NCBI RefSeq assembly: GCF_035989885.1
Contig: NZ_CP108518.1
Span: 1,798,001 to 1,862,000, forward strand
Direction of reading: 5' to 3'
Origin: Streptomyces sp. NBC_01232
GTDB lineage: Bacteria > Actinomycetota > Actinomycetes > Streptomycetales > Streptomycetaceae
DNA: 64,000 nucleotides
The notes beneath the pieces were generated by a model that saw nothing but the letters and a program-made list of their open reading frames with translations, had not been told where the DNA came from and ran no database searches. A program made the position numbers and the translations under genes. This document shows, one piece after another, positions 28,032 through 36,449 of the stretch (position 1 is its first letter; every line of letters starts with the position of its first letter).

Positions 28032-28652
28032 GTGCAGATCCCCCACGACACCCGTCGCGCGCTCGACGTCGTCGTCGCGCTGGTGAACACCGCGGCCGAG
28101 TCGGACCAGCCCGACGGGCTCTCGGACATCGGCGCCCTGCGCGGATTCGTCCAGGAATACTCGATCAGCGACGTCGGCGAGCTCAGCGCCCGCGACCTGG
28201 CCGGCGTGCGTACCGTGCGCAGCAAGTTCGCCCAGGTCTTCGCCTCACCGAACCCGCGTGCGGCCTCCATACTGATCAACGAGCTCGTGGCCACGGCCGG
28301 CACCACGCCGCAGCTGACCGACCACGACGGCTACGACTGGCACGTGCACTACTTCGCGCCGGGCGCGTCGGTGGGGGACCACCTGGCGGCCGACGGCGGC
28401 ATGGCCCTGGCCTTCATCGTGGTCTCCGGCGAACAGGAACGGCTGCGCCGCTGCGAGGCGCCGGACTGCCGGCGGGCCTTCGTGGACCTGTCCCGCAACC
28501 GCTCCCGGCGCTACTGCGACAGCCGGACCTGCGGGAACCGGCTGCACGTGGCGGCGTACCGGGCCCGGCGCAAGGAGGCCGACGCGGAGGCGTCAGAGCA
28601 GGTAGAGATCGTGCACGGCGGCGAGCAGCAGCAGGATGCCGATCACCGCTAG
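28032..28652 (+). CDS. CGNR zinc-finger (ABATE domain) transcription regulator
   Basis: A 206-residue protein from GTG 28032, preceded by AGGGAG. The N-terminal part is the ABATE-type stress-sensing domain; the C-terminal CGNR zinc finger is complete: CEAPDCRRAFVD, RRYC and CGNRLHVAAYRARRKE. Family members regulate transcription; the ligand is unknown. Its last 60 nt overlap antisense with the following small membrane protein gene. Confidence 0.92.
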   Translation: MQIPHDTRRALDVVVALVNTAAESDQPDGLSDIGALRGFVQEYSISDVGELSARDLAGVRTVRSKFAQVFASPNPRAASILINELVATAGTTPQLTDHDGYDWHVHYFAPGASVGDHLAADGGMALAFIVVSGEQERLRRCEAPDCRRAFVDLSRNRSRRYCDSRTCGNRLHVAAYRARRKEADAEASEQVEIVHGGEQQQDADHR

Positions 28653-28787
28653 GAAGATCATCAGGGGCGGTTGGGAGAGCGCGAAGAGGCAGCCCCGCGG
28701 CTCCTCCACCACTGGGGCGGGTACCGGCGGCTCACCGTGCGATGTCTCGAACATGTCGGGCCGATGATGGCGCAGCGCGCCGATCAC
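28593..28787 (-). CDS. Small single-helix membrane protein, function unknown
   Basis: A 64-residue protein from GTG 28787, or 53 residues from ATG 28754 (MFETSHGEPP). Pro-rich N-terminus, then one membrane helix (PLMIFLAVIGILLLLAAVHDLYLL) ending the protein. Convergent with and overlapping the 3' end of the CGNR gene by 60 nt. The good helix and codon pattern support it; function not recognised. Confidence 0.65.
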   Translation of the reverse strand: MIGALRHHRPDMFETSHGEPPVPAPVVEEPRGCLFALSQPPLMIFLAVIGILLLLAAVHDLYLL

Positions 28788-28855
28788 CGCCCTTCAACAC
28801 GCCAACATCCGCGCGGCAGTTCGCCCGATCTTGTGGACGAGTGGCGTTCCGCGGG

Positions 28856-29323
28856 TCAGATCCCGTGCTTCTTGAGGATGGCCTCGATGTCGGAGAAGTC
28901 GTCCGCGGGGGCGGCGGACTGCGGCGCCGGGCCGGTGCGGGCGGCGCCGGATCCCAGCGACGGCGCGGAGGCCACCGGGGCCACGGCCCCGGTGGCCGGG
29001 CGGCCCTTGACCTTCTTCGCGGGCCCGGCGGGCCCGGCGGCCTCGGCGGGGTCCCCGGAAGCGGCCGGACTGCGGCGCTCGATGGCACGGGTGGTCATGA
29101 ACAGCACCCATGACAGCCCGAGCAGCCCGAAGCCGGCCCACACCACCGGGTCGAAGACCATCCCGGACACCCAGTCCACGAAGCCGGTCATCACCAGGGC
29201 GACCGGCACGAGCGCGTACGCGGTGATCCGCACGGCGGCCAGGAAGCGCTTGCGGTAGGCGGTCACCGCGGCGAGGCCCAGGCCCGCCGCTGACACCGCG
29301 GAGCAAATGGTCTCGGCAAGCAT
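28856..29323 (-). CDS. Membrane protein with disordered tail, function unknown
   Basis: A 155-residue protein. ATG 29323 (MLAETICSAV) follows GGAGG by 5 nt and is preferred over the upstream ATG 29371. Three helices fill the first 80 residues, followed by an Ala/Pro/Gly-rich linker and a short conserved-looking end DDFSDIEAILKKHGI, which may be a binding peptide. No family function known. Confidence 0.8.
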   Translation of the reverse strand: MLAETICSAVSAAGLGLAAVTAYRKRFLAAVRITAYALVPVALVMTGFVDWVSGMVFDPVVWAGFGLLGLSWVLFMTTRAIERRSPAASGDPAEAAGPAGPAKKVKGRPATGAVAPVASAPSLGSGAARTGPAPQSAAPADDFSDIEAILKKHGI

Positions 29324-29501
29324 GCGGTCCTCCGGACTCTCGGCGGGGCTCGGCGATCTGTCCCTATCCATCCTGCACCGGCCGCAGCCGCAGCGGCCAG
29401 GTCCGCAGCCGCTCCCGGGCGGATCTCCGGGACATCTCCGGGTCGCGCCTCCTCCCTGGGTCCCGGTCGGTGGGCCCGGCGGGGGCTGGGAGACTGTCCG
29501 T

Positions 29502-29996
29502 ATGACCGATTCCGTGATCCTCGACGTCTGGTGCGAACTGCAGTGCCCGGACTGCCACCGCGCCCTGGACGACGTACGCGCCCTGCGGGCCCGCTACGGC
29601 GACCGGCTGGACATCCGGCTGCGCCACTTCCCCCTGGAGAAGCACAAGCACTCCTTCGCCGCGGCGCAGGCCGCCGAGGAGGCGGTCGAGCAGGGACTGG
29701 GCTGGCCCTATGCGGAGGCCGTGCTGGAGCGCACCGCGGAGCTGGCCGAGCGCGGCGAGCCGGTGCTGCTGGATGTGGCGCGTGAACTGGGCCTCGACGT
29801 CGAGGAGTTCGACACCGCCCTGATCGACGGGCGGCACATCCTGATCGTCGACGCCGACCAGGCCGAGGGCAAGGCGATCGGCGTGACCGGCACCCCGACG
29901 TACGTGATCGACGGACAGCGTCTCGACGGCGGCAAGAGCCAGGACGGCCTGCGCGCCCGCATCGAGGAGATCGCGGACCGCCTGCTGGCGGCCTGA
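29502..29996 (+). CDS. DsbA/FrnE-like thioredoxin-fold protein
   Basis: A 164-residue thioredoxin-fold protein of the DsbA/2-hydroxychromene-2-carboxylate isomerase type. The active-site pair is CPDC in WCELQCPDCHRAL; the cis-proline region is VTGTPTYVIDG. No signal peptide, so a cytoplasmic disulfide oxidoreductase or isomerase is likely. Convergent with the tandem acetyltransferase gene 6 nt away. Confidence 0.87.
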   Translation: MTDSVILDVWCELQCPDCHRALDDVRALRARYGDRLDIRLRHFPLEKHKHSFAAAQAAEEAVEQGLGWPYAEAVLERTAELAERGEPVLLDVARELGLDVEEFDTALIDGRHILIVDADQAEGKAIGVTGTPTYVIDGQRLDGGKSQDGLRARIEEIADRLLAA

Positions 29997-30001
29997 CGAA
30001 T

Positions 30002-30826
30002 CTAGATCAGGTCCTTGGCGTAGTTGAAGTCGGTGGGGCGGTAGCCGAGGGACCGGTAGAGCCGCAGGGCCGGGGTGTTGCCGGTGAAGACCTGGAGCGC
30101 CAGCAGGCGGTGGCCCTCGGCCAGGGCCGCGCGTTCGGCGAGCAGCATCAGGTGGCGGCCGTGCCCGCGGCCGCGGTGCTCGGCCGCCACCTCGATGTCG
30201 TAGATGTACGAGCCCTCCCCGCGCGGCGCGAGCCACACGTGGCCGACGGGCACCCCGGCCGCCTCCAGCACGACGAAGGTGGCTCCCGGGCTCGCCAGGC
30301 CCCGGGGCAGCTGGCTCTCGTGGTCCGCGACGGACTTGGCGTGCGCGGCCTCGGCGGACATGCCGCGGCTGCTCCAGTTCGCGGCGTAGGCCTCGATGGC
30401 CCCGGCGTGCCAGACCTCGTACTCGGCATCGGTCATGGGCCTGCCGTGCACCCCCTCGGGGAGGGCGGGCGGCTCGGCGGGCAGGCCCTTGGCCATGTTC
30501 CGGCTGTACTCGGTGTACCCGAGGGCCTCGGCCATGCGCAGGCCGCCTTCCGAGTCGGCCGGAACGGAGATGCGGACCCGGCGGCAGCCCCAGCCGCGCA
30601 GCACTTCCTCGGCGGCGAGCGCGGCCACGGTGGCCCTCCCCCGCCGCCGGTCGCCCGTTTCGACGGCGAGGTCGCGGATCTCCCCGACCGTGGGCCCGAA
30701 GGGGGTGTCGGAGGCGATCAGCAGGGCGCCGACCCGCCTGCTGTTGACCCGGATCTCGTACGGGCGCGAGCGCGCGCCGTCCGCCGTCTGCTGGATCGGC
30801 CCGGACGGCCGCAGGGTGGTGGTCAT
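30002..30826 (-). CDS. Tandem GNAT-family N-acetyltransferase
   Basis: A 274-residue protein with two GNAT-like halves. The N-terminal half retains RDLAVETGDRRRGRATVAALA; the C-terminal half has the better acetyl-CoA site, IYDIEVAAEHRGRGHGRHLM, with NTPALRLYRSLGY. The first half is probably catalytically degenerate. Substrate unknown. Confidence 0.87.
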   Translation of the reverse strand: MTTTLRPSGPIQQTADGARSRPYEIRVNSRRVGALLIASDTPFGPTVGEIRDLAVETGDRRRGRATVAALAAEEVLRGWGCRRVRISVPADSEGGLRMAEALGYTEYSRNMAKGLPAEPPALPEGVHGRPMTDAEYEVWHAGAIEAYAANWSSRGMSAEAAHAKSVADHESQLPRGLASPGATFVVLEAAGVPVGHVWLAPRGEGSYIYDIEVAAEHRGRGHGRHLMLLAERAALAEGHRLLALQVFTGNTPALRLYRSLGYRPTDFNYAKDLI

Positions 30827-30875
30827 CCCCCGAGTTCTACCCGTCCCGGGGCCGTCACGACAGCCCTTTCACTCC

Positions 30876-31697
30876 CTACGGGTCGACGTCCGCGCCCGAC
30901 TTCACCTCGAAGATCCTCATCACCTCGGCCGTGACGGGTCCTGGGGCGGTGCCCAGCTCCCGGTCGTCGATCCGCAGTACCGCCTGGGCGTCGCGCAGCG
31001 AGGAAGTGAGGAAGATCTCCTCGGCCCGTTCCAGCGCCTCGAAGGGCAGGTCGGTCTCCTTGGCGCCGGCCCATTCGACGACCAGTTCCCGGGTGATGCC
31101 GGCCAGGCAGCCGGAATCCAGCGGCGGGGTGTGCAGTTCCCCGTCGAGGACGACGAAGACATTGGAGCCGGTGCCCTCGCAGAGCCGGCCGAGGGTGTTG
31201 GCGAGGAGCGCCTCGGAGGCCCCGGCCCGGTGCGCGGCGGCGAGGGCGACCACGTTCTCGGCGTAGGAGGTGGTCTTCAGCCCGGCCACGGCCGAGCGCT
31301 CGTTGCGGACCCAGGGCACGGTGACGACGGCGGTGGTGTCCGGGCGGCGGGGGGACTCCGCGGCGGCGACGATCAGGGTGGTCCCGAAGTCCCCGCGGTC
31401 GGAGCCGAGCGGGGAGACTCCGCCGGTGTAGGTGACGCGCAGTCGCCCCCGCTCCACCGGGTTGGCCTCCAGTACGGCGGCGCAGGCGCGGCGGACCTCG
31501 TCGAGGTCGGGGTCGGGCAGACCCAGGCCCCGGGCCGAGCGGGTGAGGCGTTCGAGGTGGCGGGTGAGCGCGAAGGCCCGGCCGCGCTCCGCCTTCAGCG
31601 TCTCGAAGACGCCGTCGCCCACGGTCAGGCCGTGGTCGAGGACGGAGACTTTGGCGCTGTCCACCTCGGTCAGCGTTCCGTCGAGCCAGATTCTCAT
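30876..31697 (-). CDS. pabC: Aminotransferase class IV, probable aminodeoxychorismate lyase
   Basis: A 273-residue fold-type IV PLP enzyme. The PLP lysine lies in AGLKTTSYAENVVA, and the cofactor-phosphate region in GRLCEGTGSNVFVV. Being coupled (ATGA overlap) to a chorismate-binding gene suggests conversion of 4-amino-4-deoxychorismate to p-aminobenzoate for folate. Branched-chain or D-amino-acid aminotransferases are the alternatives. AGGA precedes ATG 31697. Confidence 0.85.
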   Translation of the reverse strand: MRIWLDGTLTEVDSAKVSVLDHGLTVGDGVFETLKAERGRAFALTRHLERLTRSARGLGLPDPDLDEVRRACAAVLEANPVERGRLRVTYTGGVSPLGSDRGDFGTTLIVAAAESPRRPDTTAVVTVPWVRNERSAVAGLKTTSYAENVVALAAAHRAGASEALLANTLGRLCEGTGSNVFVVLDGELHTPPLDSGCLAGITRELVVEWAGAKETDLPFEALERAEEIFLTSSLRDAQAVLRIDDRELGTAPGPVTAEVMRIFEVKSGADVDP

Positions 31698-32776
31698 GGT
31701 GCGGTCCTTCCGATCGTGCCGTTCGGCTCCGGGGTACTGCTCACCTCGTGCCCCGTGGCCACCCGGAGCAGGCGGGCGGCTTTCAGTTCGGTTTCCGCCC
31801 ACTCGCGGTCGGGATCGGAGCCCCAGGTGATGCCCGCGCCGGTGCCGAAGAGCAGGCGGGGGCCGCCGGGGGCGGTGCGGTCGATCCAGAAGGTGCGGAT
31901 GCCCACCGCGAGCTCGGCGGTGCCCCGGTCGGCGTCGACCCAGCCGATGCCTCCGCAGTAGGGGCCTCGCGGGGCGGTCTCCAGGGCGTCGATGATCCGC
32001 AGGGCGGAGGATTTGGGTGCGCCCGTGACGGATCCGGGCGGGAAGGTGGCGGCGAGCAGCTCGGGCCAGCCCGCGCCCTCGGCGAGTTCGCCGCTGACGA
32101 TGGAGACGAGGTGGACCAGGCCGGGGTGCTCCTCGACGGCGCACAGCTCGGGGACGGCGACGGAGCCCGTCGCGCAGACGCGCCCGAGGTCGTTGCGCAC
32201 GAGGTCCACGATCATGACGTTCTCGGCGTGGTCCTTGGGGAGCAGGTCGTGGACGGTGCGGCCGGTGCCCTTGATGGGGCCGGACTCGATGTGCCGGCCG
32301 GTCCGGCGCAGGTACAGCTCGGGGGAGGCGGTGGCGATCTCGACTCCGTGCGCGGCCAGGCGAATCGTTCCTGCAAAGGGCGCGGGGTTGCCGCGCGCAA
32401 GGAGGGCGGTGAGCGCGTCCACGTCCGCGCGGTCGGGGTGGGGCAGCGGCGCGGACATCACCCGGCAGAGGTTGGCCTGGTAGACCTCGCCCGCGGCGAT
32501 GTGCTCGCGGATGCGCCGCACGCCGGCCACGTACGCGGCACGGTCCAGCGAGGAGGTCCAGCGGTCGGCGTCGGGGCCGCGCCAGGCACCGGGGACGGGC
32601 GCGGGAACGGGCTCGCGGCGCACGTCGCCGAAGCGGGCGCAGATCAGCCGCCCCTCGAAGTCGGCGGACACCGCCCAGAAGCCGGTGGAGTCGAGAGCGG
32701 CGGGATCGCTGGTGACGTCCCGGAGATCGGTCGCGAGGAGGCCGCCGAAGCGGGCCATGGGGAGCAGGTCGTGCAC
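31694..32776 (-). CDS. pabB: Chorismate-binding enzyme, PabB-type aminodeoxychorismate synthase component I
   Basis: A 360-residue chorismate-utilising protein. Family motifs: ESGPIKGTGRT, MIVDLVRNDLGRVC, and PGSVTGAPKSSALRIID; the PIKG lysine is typical of PabB. The fused glutaminase is absent, so PabA must be elsewhere. GTG 32776 (VHDLLPMARFGG) was chosen; the internal ATG of MARFGG is possible and neither has a clear ribosome site. Overlaps pabC by 4 nt. Confidence 0.87.
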   Translation of the reverse strand: MHDLLPMARFGGLLATDLRDVTSDPAALDSTGFWAVSADFEGRLICARFGDVRREPVPAPVPGAWRGPDADRWTSSLDRAAYVAGVRRIREHIAAGEVYQANLCRVMSAPLPHPDRADVDALTALLARGNPAPFAGTIRLAAHGVEIATASPELYLRRTGRHIESGPIKGTGRTVHDLLPKDHAENVMIVDLVRNDLGRVCATGSVAVPELCAVEEHPGLVHLVSIVSGELAEGAGWPELLAATFPPGSVTGAPKSSALRIIDALETAPRGPYCGGIGWVDADRGTAELAVGIRTFWIDRTAPGGPRLLFGTGAGITWGSDPDREWAETELKAARLLRVATGHEVSSTPEPNGTIGRTAP

Positions 32777-32873
32777 GGCTGCGAGTCTATGACCGGTGAC
32801 GACGCGGCGCCGGTGCGGTGACGAGCGGGTGACCTGTGGTGATCGGGCGGCAGCACGCTGCGGAAACGCGTTT

Positions 32874-32901
32874 TTGAGCTGGCCCGGGAATCCGCTAGAG
32901 T
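32874..32901 (+). promoter_or_regulatory. Promoter of the tRNA Gly-Cys-Val cluster
   Basis: TTGAGC at 32874-32879, 16-nt spacer, TAGAGT at 32896-32901, close to the vegetative TTGACA-N17-TAGRRT consensus. About 55 nt upstream of the first tRNA. Confidence 0.75.
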
Positions 32902-32956
32902 TCAACACGTCGCCAGGGAGCGAAGGGGGAAAACCCCGGAGCGAACACGGTGACCT

Positions 32957-33029
<73 letters not shown>

Positions 33030-33068
33030 CGAAGTGGGGGATCTTCCCGAGAACCCCTGCAGCTCCAT

Positions 33069-33139
33069 GGTGGAGTGGCCGAGAGGCGAGGCAACGGCCT
33101 GCAAAGCCGTCTACACGGGTTCAAATCCCGTCTCCACCT
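33069..33139 (+). tRNA. tRNA-Cys (GCA)
   Basis: 71 nt; acceptor GGTGGAG paired with CTCCACC, anticodon loop CTGCAAA giving GCA, T-loop TTCAAAT. Confidence 0.96.
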
Positions 33140-33143
33140 CCAA

Positions 33144-33215
33144 GGACGATTAGCTCAGCGGGAGAGCGCTTCCCTGACACGGAAGAGGTCACTGGTTCAA
33201 TCCCAGTATCGTCCA
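33144..33215 (+). tRNA. tRNA-Val (GAC), copy 1
   Basis: 72 nt; anticodon loop CTGACAC giving GAC. Acceptor GGACGAT paired with ATCGTCC, different from copies 2 and 3 by compensating changes. Four nt separate it from tRNA-Cys. Confidence 0.96.
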
Positions 33216-33234
33216 CTGATCCGCAAGGATCCCC

Positions 33235-33306
33235 GCGCGATTAGCTCAGCGGGAGAGCGCTTCCCTGACACGGAAGAGGTCACTGGTTCAATCCCAGTAT
33301 CGCGCA
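33235..33306 (+). tRNA. tRNA-Val (GAC), copy 2
   Basis: 72 nt; acceptor GCGCGAT paired with ATCGCGC; otherwise identical to copy 1. Confidence 0.96.
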
Positions 33307-33348
33307 CGCAGTATCTGTTCGACCTGCGGCTTTCGAGCCGTGGAGCCC

Positions 33349-33420
33349 GCGCGATTAGCTCAGCGGGAGAGCGCTTCCCTGACACGGAAGAGGTCACTGG
33401 TTCAATCCCAGTATCGCGCA
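33349..33420 (+). tRNA. tRNA-Val (GAC), copy 3
   Basis: 72 nt, identical to copy 2 over its full length. Last gene of the cluster; a terminator starts 8 nt later. Confidence 0.96.
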
Positions 33421-33427
33421 CCGCCGG

Positions 33428-33458
33428 AAAGCCCCGATCGTCAGACGATCGGGGCTTT
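33428..33458 (+). terminator. Terminator of the tRNA cluster
   Basis: Perfect 15-bp inverted repeat (33428-33442 with 33444-33458), realistically a 13-bp stem AAAGCCCCGATCG / CGATCGGGGCTTT with a 5-nt loop and trailing T's. Confidence 0.9.
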
Positions 33459-33636
33459 CGCGTTCCCCCGCACGAGTGGGCCGGCGTGCGGGAAGGGCTC
33501 GGACCATGACGGGCTCCCATCACCGCCGGCGGCCCCGGCCAGGGCCGGCGTCCCGTCCGCGATCCAGACGCGCCCAAGGACGGTGACGAGGAGGAGCAAC
33601 CCGGGTCAGTCCGTGCCGGACCGGACCGGTGCCCAT

Positions 33637-34752
33637 TCAAGCGACGAGCAGGCGGAGGCCGAGGTCTGCCGTGTCGAGGTGGGCGAGGTCGCTGTTGCGC
33701 TCAGCCCACCGGCCGAAGTCCAGGTCGTCGCGGAGGCTTCGCACCGCCCGCTGCTCGGCGTCCGGCCCGACCCTCGTCCACACCGACATCGCACGCCGGA
33801 CGTGCTCCTCCAGATACTCCCCCGGTCTGCGCCAGTACGCCTCGAACAGGCCGTCAGTGCAGTCCCACGGGATGGGCACCGGCTCGGCGCGGGCGCCGAT
33901 CGCGTCGGCCATCCCCGCAAGTGAGGGAAATTCTGCGAGGACGGTGGCGAACTCGGGCAGGTAGTCGCGGGTGAGCCAGAACCGGTCCGGCCATCCGGGC
34001 TCGTCGGTGTCGAACGTCAGCACCACCACGCGGCGGGCCACGCGCCGCATCTCGCGCAGCCCCGCTATCGGGTCCCCCCAGTGGTGAACAGTGGAGACGG
34101 CCATCGCGACGTCGAAGGAGTGGTCCTCGAACGGCAGGCTCTCCGCGGCGGCAGCCACGCACGGCGCCGAGCCGGCAGGCCGCTGACGCCGCATCACCTC
34201 CGAGGGCTCCACGGCGGTCACCTCGCGATCAGCCGGCTCGTAGGAGCCGGTGCCGGCCCCGACGTTCAGCACCGTCCGCGCGTCCCCGAGCGCGTCCAGG
34301 ATCTGCGCTGCGATCCGCGGCTCGGTACGCCGCGTCGCCGTGTAGGCGCCGCCGATCGCGTCGTACAGCCGTGCACCGAGCATCCCCAGTTGCTCCTCCG
34401 GTGTCACCTTCAGCCCCCTTGCTCGCGCCTCGAGTTCCCTGTCAATGGCCGCCATCATGGCGTCGGCGCGATCACGCCGCTCCAGCAGCAGGCCACGCAG
34501 TCGGCGCAGGTGCGCGACCGTGTCGGTGGACGAGTCGCCGACCAGTTCCGCAACCTCCCGCAACCCAAAGCCCAGCCGCCGGTAGGCCAGCACTTCCCTC
34601 AGCCGCTCGACGTCACCCGCCGAGTAGGCCCGGTACCCACCAGGGGTCCGCGCCGACGGACGCACGAGGCCGATCTCGTCATAGTGATGCAGCGTGCGGA
34701 CGCTCACCCCGGCCAGCTCGGCCACGCGCCCCACGGTCCAGTGATCATCCAC
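33637..34752 (-). CDS. TipA-like MerR regulator fused to a SAM-dependent methyltransferase
   Basis: A 371-residue fusion. Residues about 3-75 are a MerR winged helix (WTVGRVAELAGVSVRTLHHY, GGYRAYSAGDVERL), followed by the dimerisation coiled coil and the linker KVTPEEQLGMLG, very like the N-terminal half of TipAL. In place of a drug-binding domain, residues about 130-371 form a class I methyltransferase: ARTVLNVGAGTGSYEP (motif I), VTAVEPSEVM, SLPFEDHSFDVAMAVSTVHHW. GTG 34752 is chosen because it lies at the expected transcription start of a MerR-type promoter, implying a leaderless mRNA; ATG 34803 is in frame but lies upstream of the -35. Confidence 0.88.
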   Translation of the reverse strand: MDDHWTVGRVAELAGVSVRTLHHYDEIGLVRPSARTPGGYRAYSAGDVERLREVLAYRRLGFGLREVAELVGDSSTDTVAHLRRLRGLLLERRDRADAMMAAIDRELEARARGLKVTPEEQLGMLGARLYDAIGGAYTATRRTEPRIAAQILDALGDARTVLNVGAGTGSYEPADREVTAVEPSEVMRRQRPAGSAPCVAAAAESLPFEDHSFDVAMAVSTVHHWGDPIAGLREMRRVARRVVVLTFDTDEPGWPDRFWLTRDYLPEFATVLAEFPSLAGMADAIGARAEPVPIPWDCTDGLFEAYWRRPGEYLEEHVRRAMSVWTRVGPDAEQRAVRSLRDDLDFGRWAERNSDLAHLDTADLGLRLLVA

Positions 34753-34759
34753 GGCACCG

Positions 34760-34790
34760 ACTATGCAGCCTGACGTCACGTGAGGGTCAA
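34760..34790 (-). promoter_or_regulatory. MerR-type promoter and operator of the fusion gene
   Basis: On the minus strand TTGACC (34790-34785) and CATAGT (34765-34760) are 19 bp apart, the long spacer characteristic of MerR-controlled promoters. Inside the spacer is the dyad CCTCACGT-G-ACGTCAGG (34785-34769, 7 of 8 positions symmetric), similar to the tipA operator. Autoregulation is the likely reading. Confidence 0.75.
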
Positions 34791-34962
34791 GAGCCGCACT
34801 CATGACCCGTGAGAGCCCGACGCCCGCCGGGCCGTGATCAATCTCAGCGGCACTTTCCGTACCGCAACTACGACATGCAGAGTCACACTCTGCATTGGGG
34901 TGCTCGGGAATACGCGACACCTGAACATGCGAGCTCACCAAGTCCGCCAGCGCACACCCGGA

Positions 34963-35592
34963 TCAGCGGGGCAGGATGCGCAGTACTGCCTCGCGTTCGC
35001 CGCTGAGCCGCAGGCCTTGCTGTACTGCGGCGCTCAGATCGAGGTCGCCGAGCAGGGTCGCGGCGAGCAGGTGCGGCGGTCCGGTCAGGGACGCGGTGGG
35101 GTGGTCGACCCGGCCGGCGTGTGTGTGCACCAAGCCGTCCTTGACTTCGATGACCAGGTCTTCGTTGCCGTCGGCGTGCAGTTGCAGGGCGATTGCCGGC
35201 TGGTCGGGGCGGTGGTCGGTCAGTGCCCGGGCGGGCATGTCCAGCCAGTGGGTGCGGAAGGTGTCGCTGCCGGCCGGCTCACGCAACAGCGGAATTCCCC
35301 ATCGGCTCAGCTCCCGCAGCACCGGCTCCAGCTCGCGGCCACGCTCGGTGAGGGAGAACAGGGTGGTGGCCACCGGCGGCGGGGCGGCCTCGCGGTGGAT
35401 CAGGCCGGCTTCCTCGAGTTCGCGGAGCCGGTCGACCAGCAGGTTGCTGGCGATCCCGGGCAGCCCGTTGCGCAGGTCGGTGTGCCGGCACGGACCCAGG
35501 GCGAGCAGTTCACGGACGATCAGCAGGGTCCATCGGTCGCCGACGGTGTCCAGTGTTTTCGCGATGCCGCAGTACTGCCCGTAGGTGCGCAT
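34963..35592 (-). CDS. HxlR-family winged-helix regulator with C-terminal SCP2-like domain
   Basis: A 209-residue protein. Residues 1-105 are an HxlR DNA-binding domain (CGIAKTLDTVGDRWTLLIVREL, FSLTERGRELEPVLREL); a conserved N-terminal Cys (Cys8) could sense redox or electrophiles as in HypR/QorR. The C-terminal 90 residues resemble the SCP2/alkyl-sulfatase sterol-carrier fold that often follows actinobacterial HxlR heads. Divergent from the metallo-hydrolase operon, which it probably controls. Confidence 0.9.
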   Translation of the reverse strand: MRTYGQYCGIAKTLDTVGDRWTLLIVRELLALGPCRHTDLRNGLPGIASNLLVDRLRELEEAGLIHREAAPPPVATTLFSLTERGRELEPVLRELSRWGIPLLREPAGSDTFRTHWLDMPARALTDHRPDQPAIALQLHADGNEDLVIEVKDGLVHTHAGRVDHPTASLTGPPHLLAATLLGDLDLSAAVQQGLRLSGEREAVLRILPR

Positions 35593-35612
35593 GCCACCAC
35601 CCTACATCGCGG

Positions 35613-35665
35613 TGTTGAGATTCAAAACTCTCTTGTTGACTTTCTCAACAACGTCGGTCTAGCGT
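35613..35665 (+). promoter_or_regulatory. Promoter and candidate HxlR operator of the hydrolase-oxidoreductase-MFS operon
   Basis: TTGACT at 35636-35641 and TAGCGT at 35660-35665 with an 18-nt spacer give a good vegetative promoter. An 8-bp perfect inverted repeat, TGTTGAGA (35613-35620) and TCTCAACA (35643-35650), brackets the -35 and is unusually AT-rich for this genome, as expected for the HxlR site. Confidence 0.65.
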
Positions 35666-35673
35666 CGCTGCCC

Positions 35674-36426
35674 ATGACCCCCACCCTTTCCGTGCGTCGG
35701 CTGGCCTGGGCCGGCGTCGAGATCCGTCTCGGCGACACCCGACTGCTGATCGACCCGCTCGAGAACGTCGCTCCGCTGGCGCCGGTGATGGGGCCGCCGC
35801 ACCGGCCGGTCGACCCGGTCGATACCCCGCCCGGCACCCACGCCCTCATCACCCACCTGCACCCCGACCACTACGACCACGACCTGATCGCCCGGATCGC
35901 GGCCACCGGCACGATCGGCTGCCACACCCCGAGCGGGGCGGCGCTGCACGAGGTGGGCATCACCCCTGTTGCCCAGGACCTGGGCCAGTCACGGCGCATC
36001 GGAGAGCTGACCGTCACCCCGGTGACCTCGCTGGACTGGCGCGGCAACGACTGTGACCAGGTCGCCTGGGTCGTCGAAGGCGGCGGCCGGCGGGTCATCC
36101 ACTGCGGCGACACCCAGTGGCACGGCAGCTGGTGGCAGATCGCCCGCGACCACGGCCCGTTCGACGTCGCGTTCGTCCCGGTCAACGGCGTCGTCGCCCA
36201 CTTCGAGGGCTACGCGGCCAACGTCCCGGCGACCATGACCCCCGAGCAGGGCGTCGAGGCCGCCGTCGCACTCGGCGCCGGCACCGTCTGCGCCATGCAC
36301 TACGGCCTGTTCCACAACCCGCCGTTCTACACCGAACAACCCGACATCGAGCAGCGGTTCCAGCACGCCGCCGCCGAGCGCGGCATCACCGCGGCCATCG
36401 TCGCCGACGGCCAGCCCGTCCTCTGA
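35674..36426 (+). CDS. MBL-fold metal-dependent hydrolase (UlaG-like)
   Basis: A 250-residue metallo-beta-lactamase-fold protein. The metal motif is HLHPDHYDHD, with further ligands in VIHCGDTQWHG and the C-terminal MHYGLFHNPPF. Resembles UlaG/UPF0173 lactonase-like hydrolases; substrate unknown. First gene of a three-gene operon divergent from an HxlR regulator; ATG 35674 is only 9 nt from the -10 box, so the mRNA may be leaderless or nearly so. Confidence 0.88.
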   Translation: MTPTLSVRRLAWAGVEIRLGDTRLLIDPLENVAPLAPVMGPPHRPVDPVDTPPGTHALITHLHPDHYDHDLIARIAATGTIGCHTPSGAALHEVGITPVAQDLGQSRRIGELTVTPVTSLDWRGNDCDQVAWVVEGGGRRVIHCGDTQWHGSWWQIARDHGPFDVAFVPVNGVVAHFEGYAANVPATMTPEQGVEAAVALGAGTVCAMHYGLFHNPPFYTEQPDIEQRFQHAAAERGITAAIVADGQPVL

Positions 36427-36449
36427 CCATCAGAAACAAGGAGCAACAC

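Noticed and set aside
33105..33306. CRISPR-like repeat made by the tRNA-Val copies
   Set aside because: The repeats are complete tRNA cloverleaves with a promoter and terminator; no CRISPR array or cas gene is present in the window.
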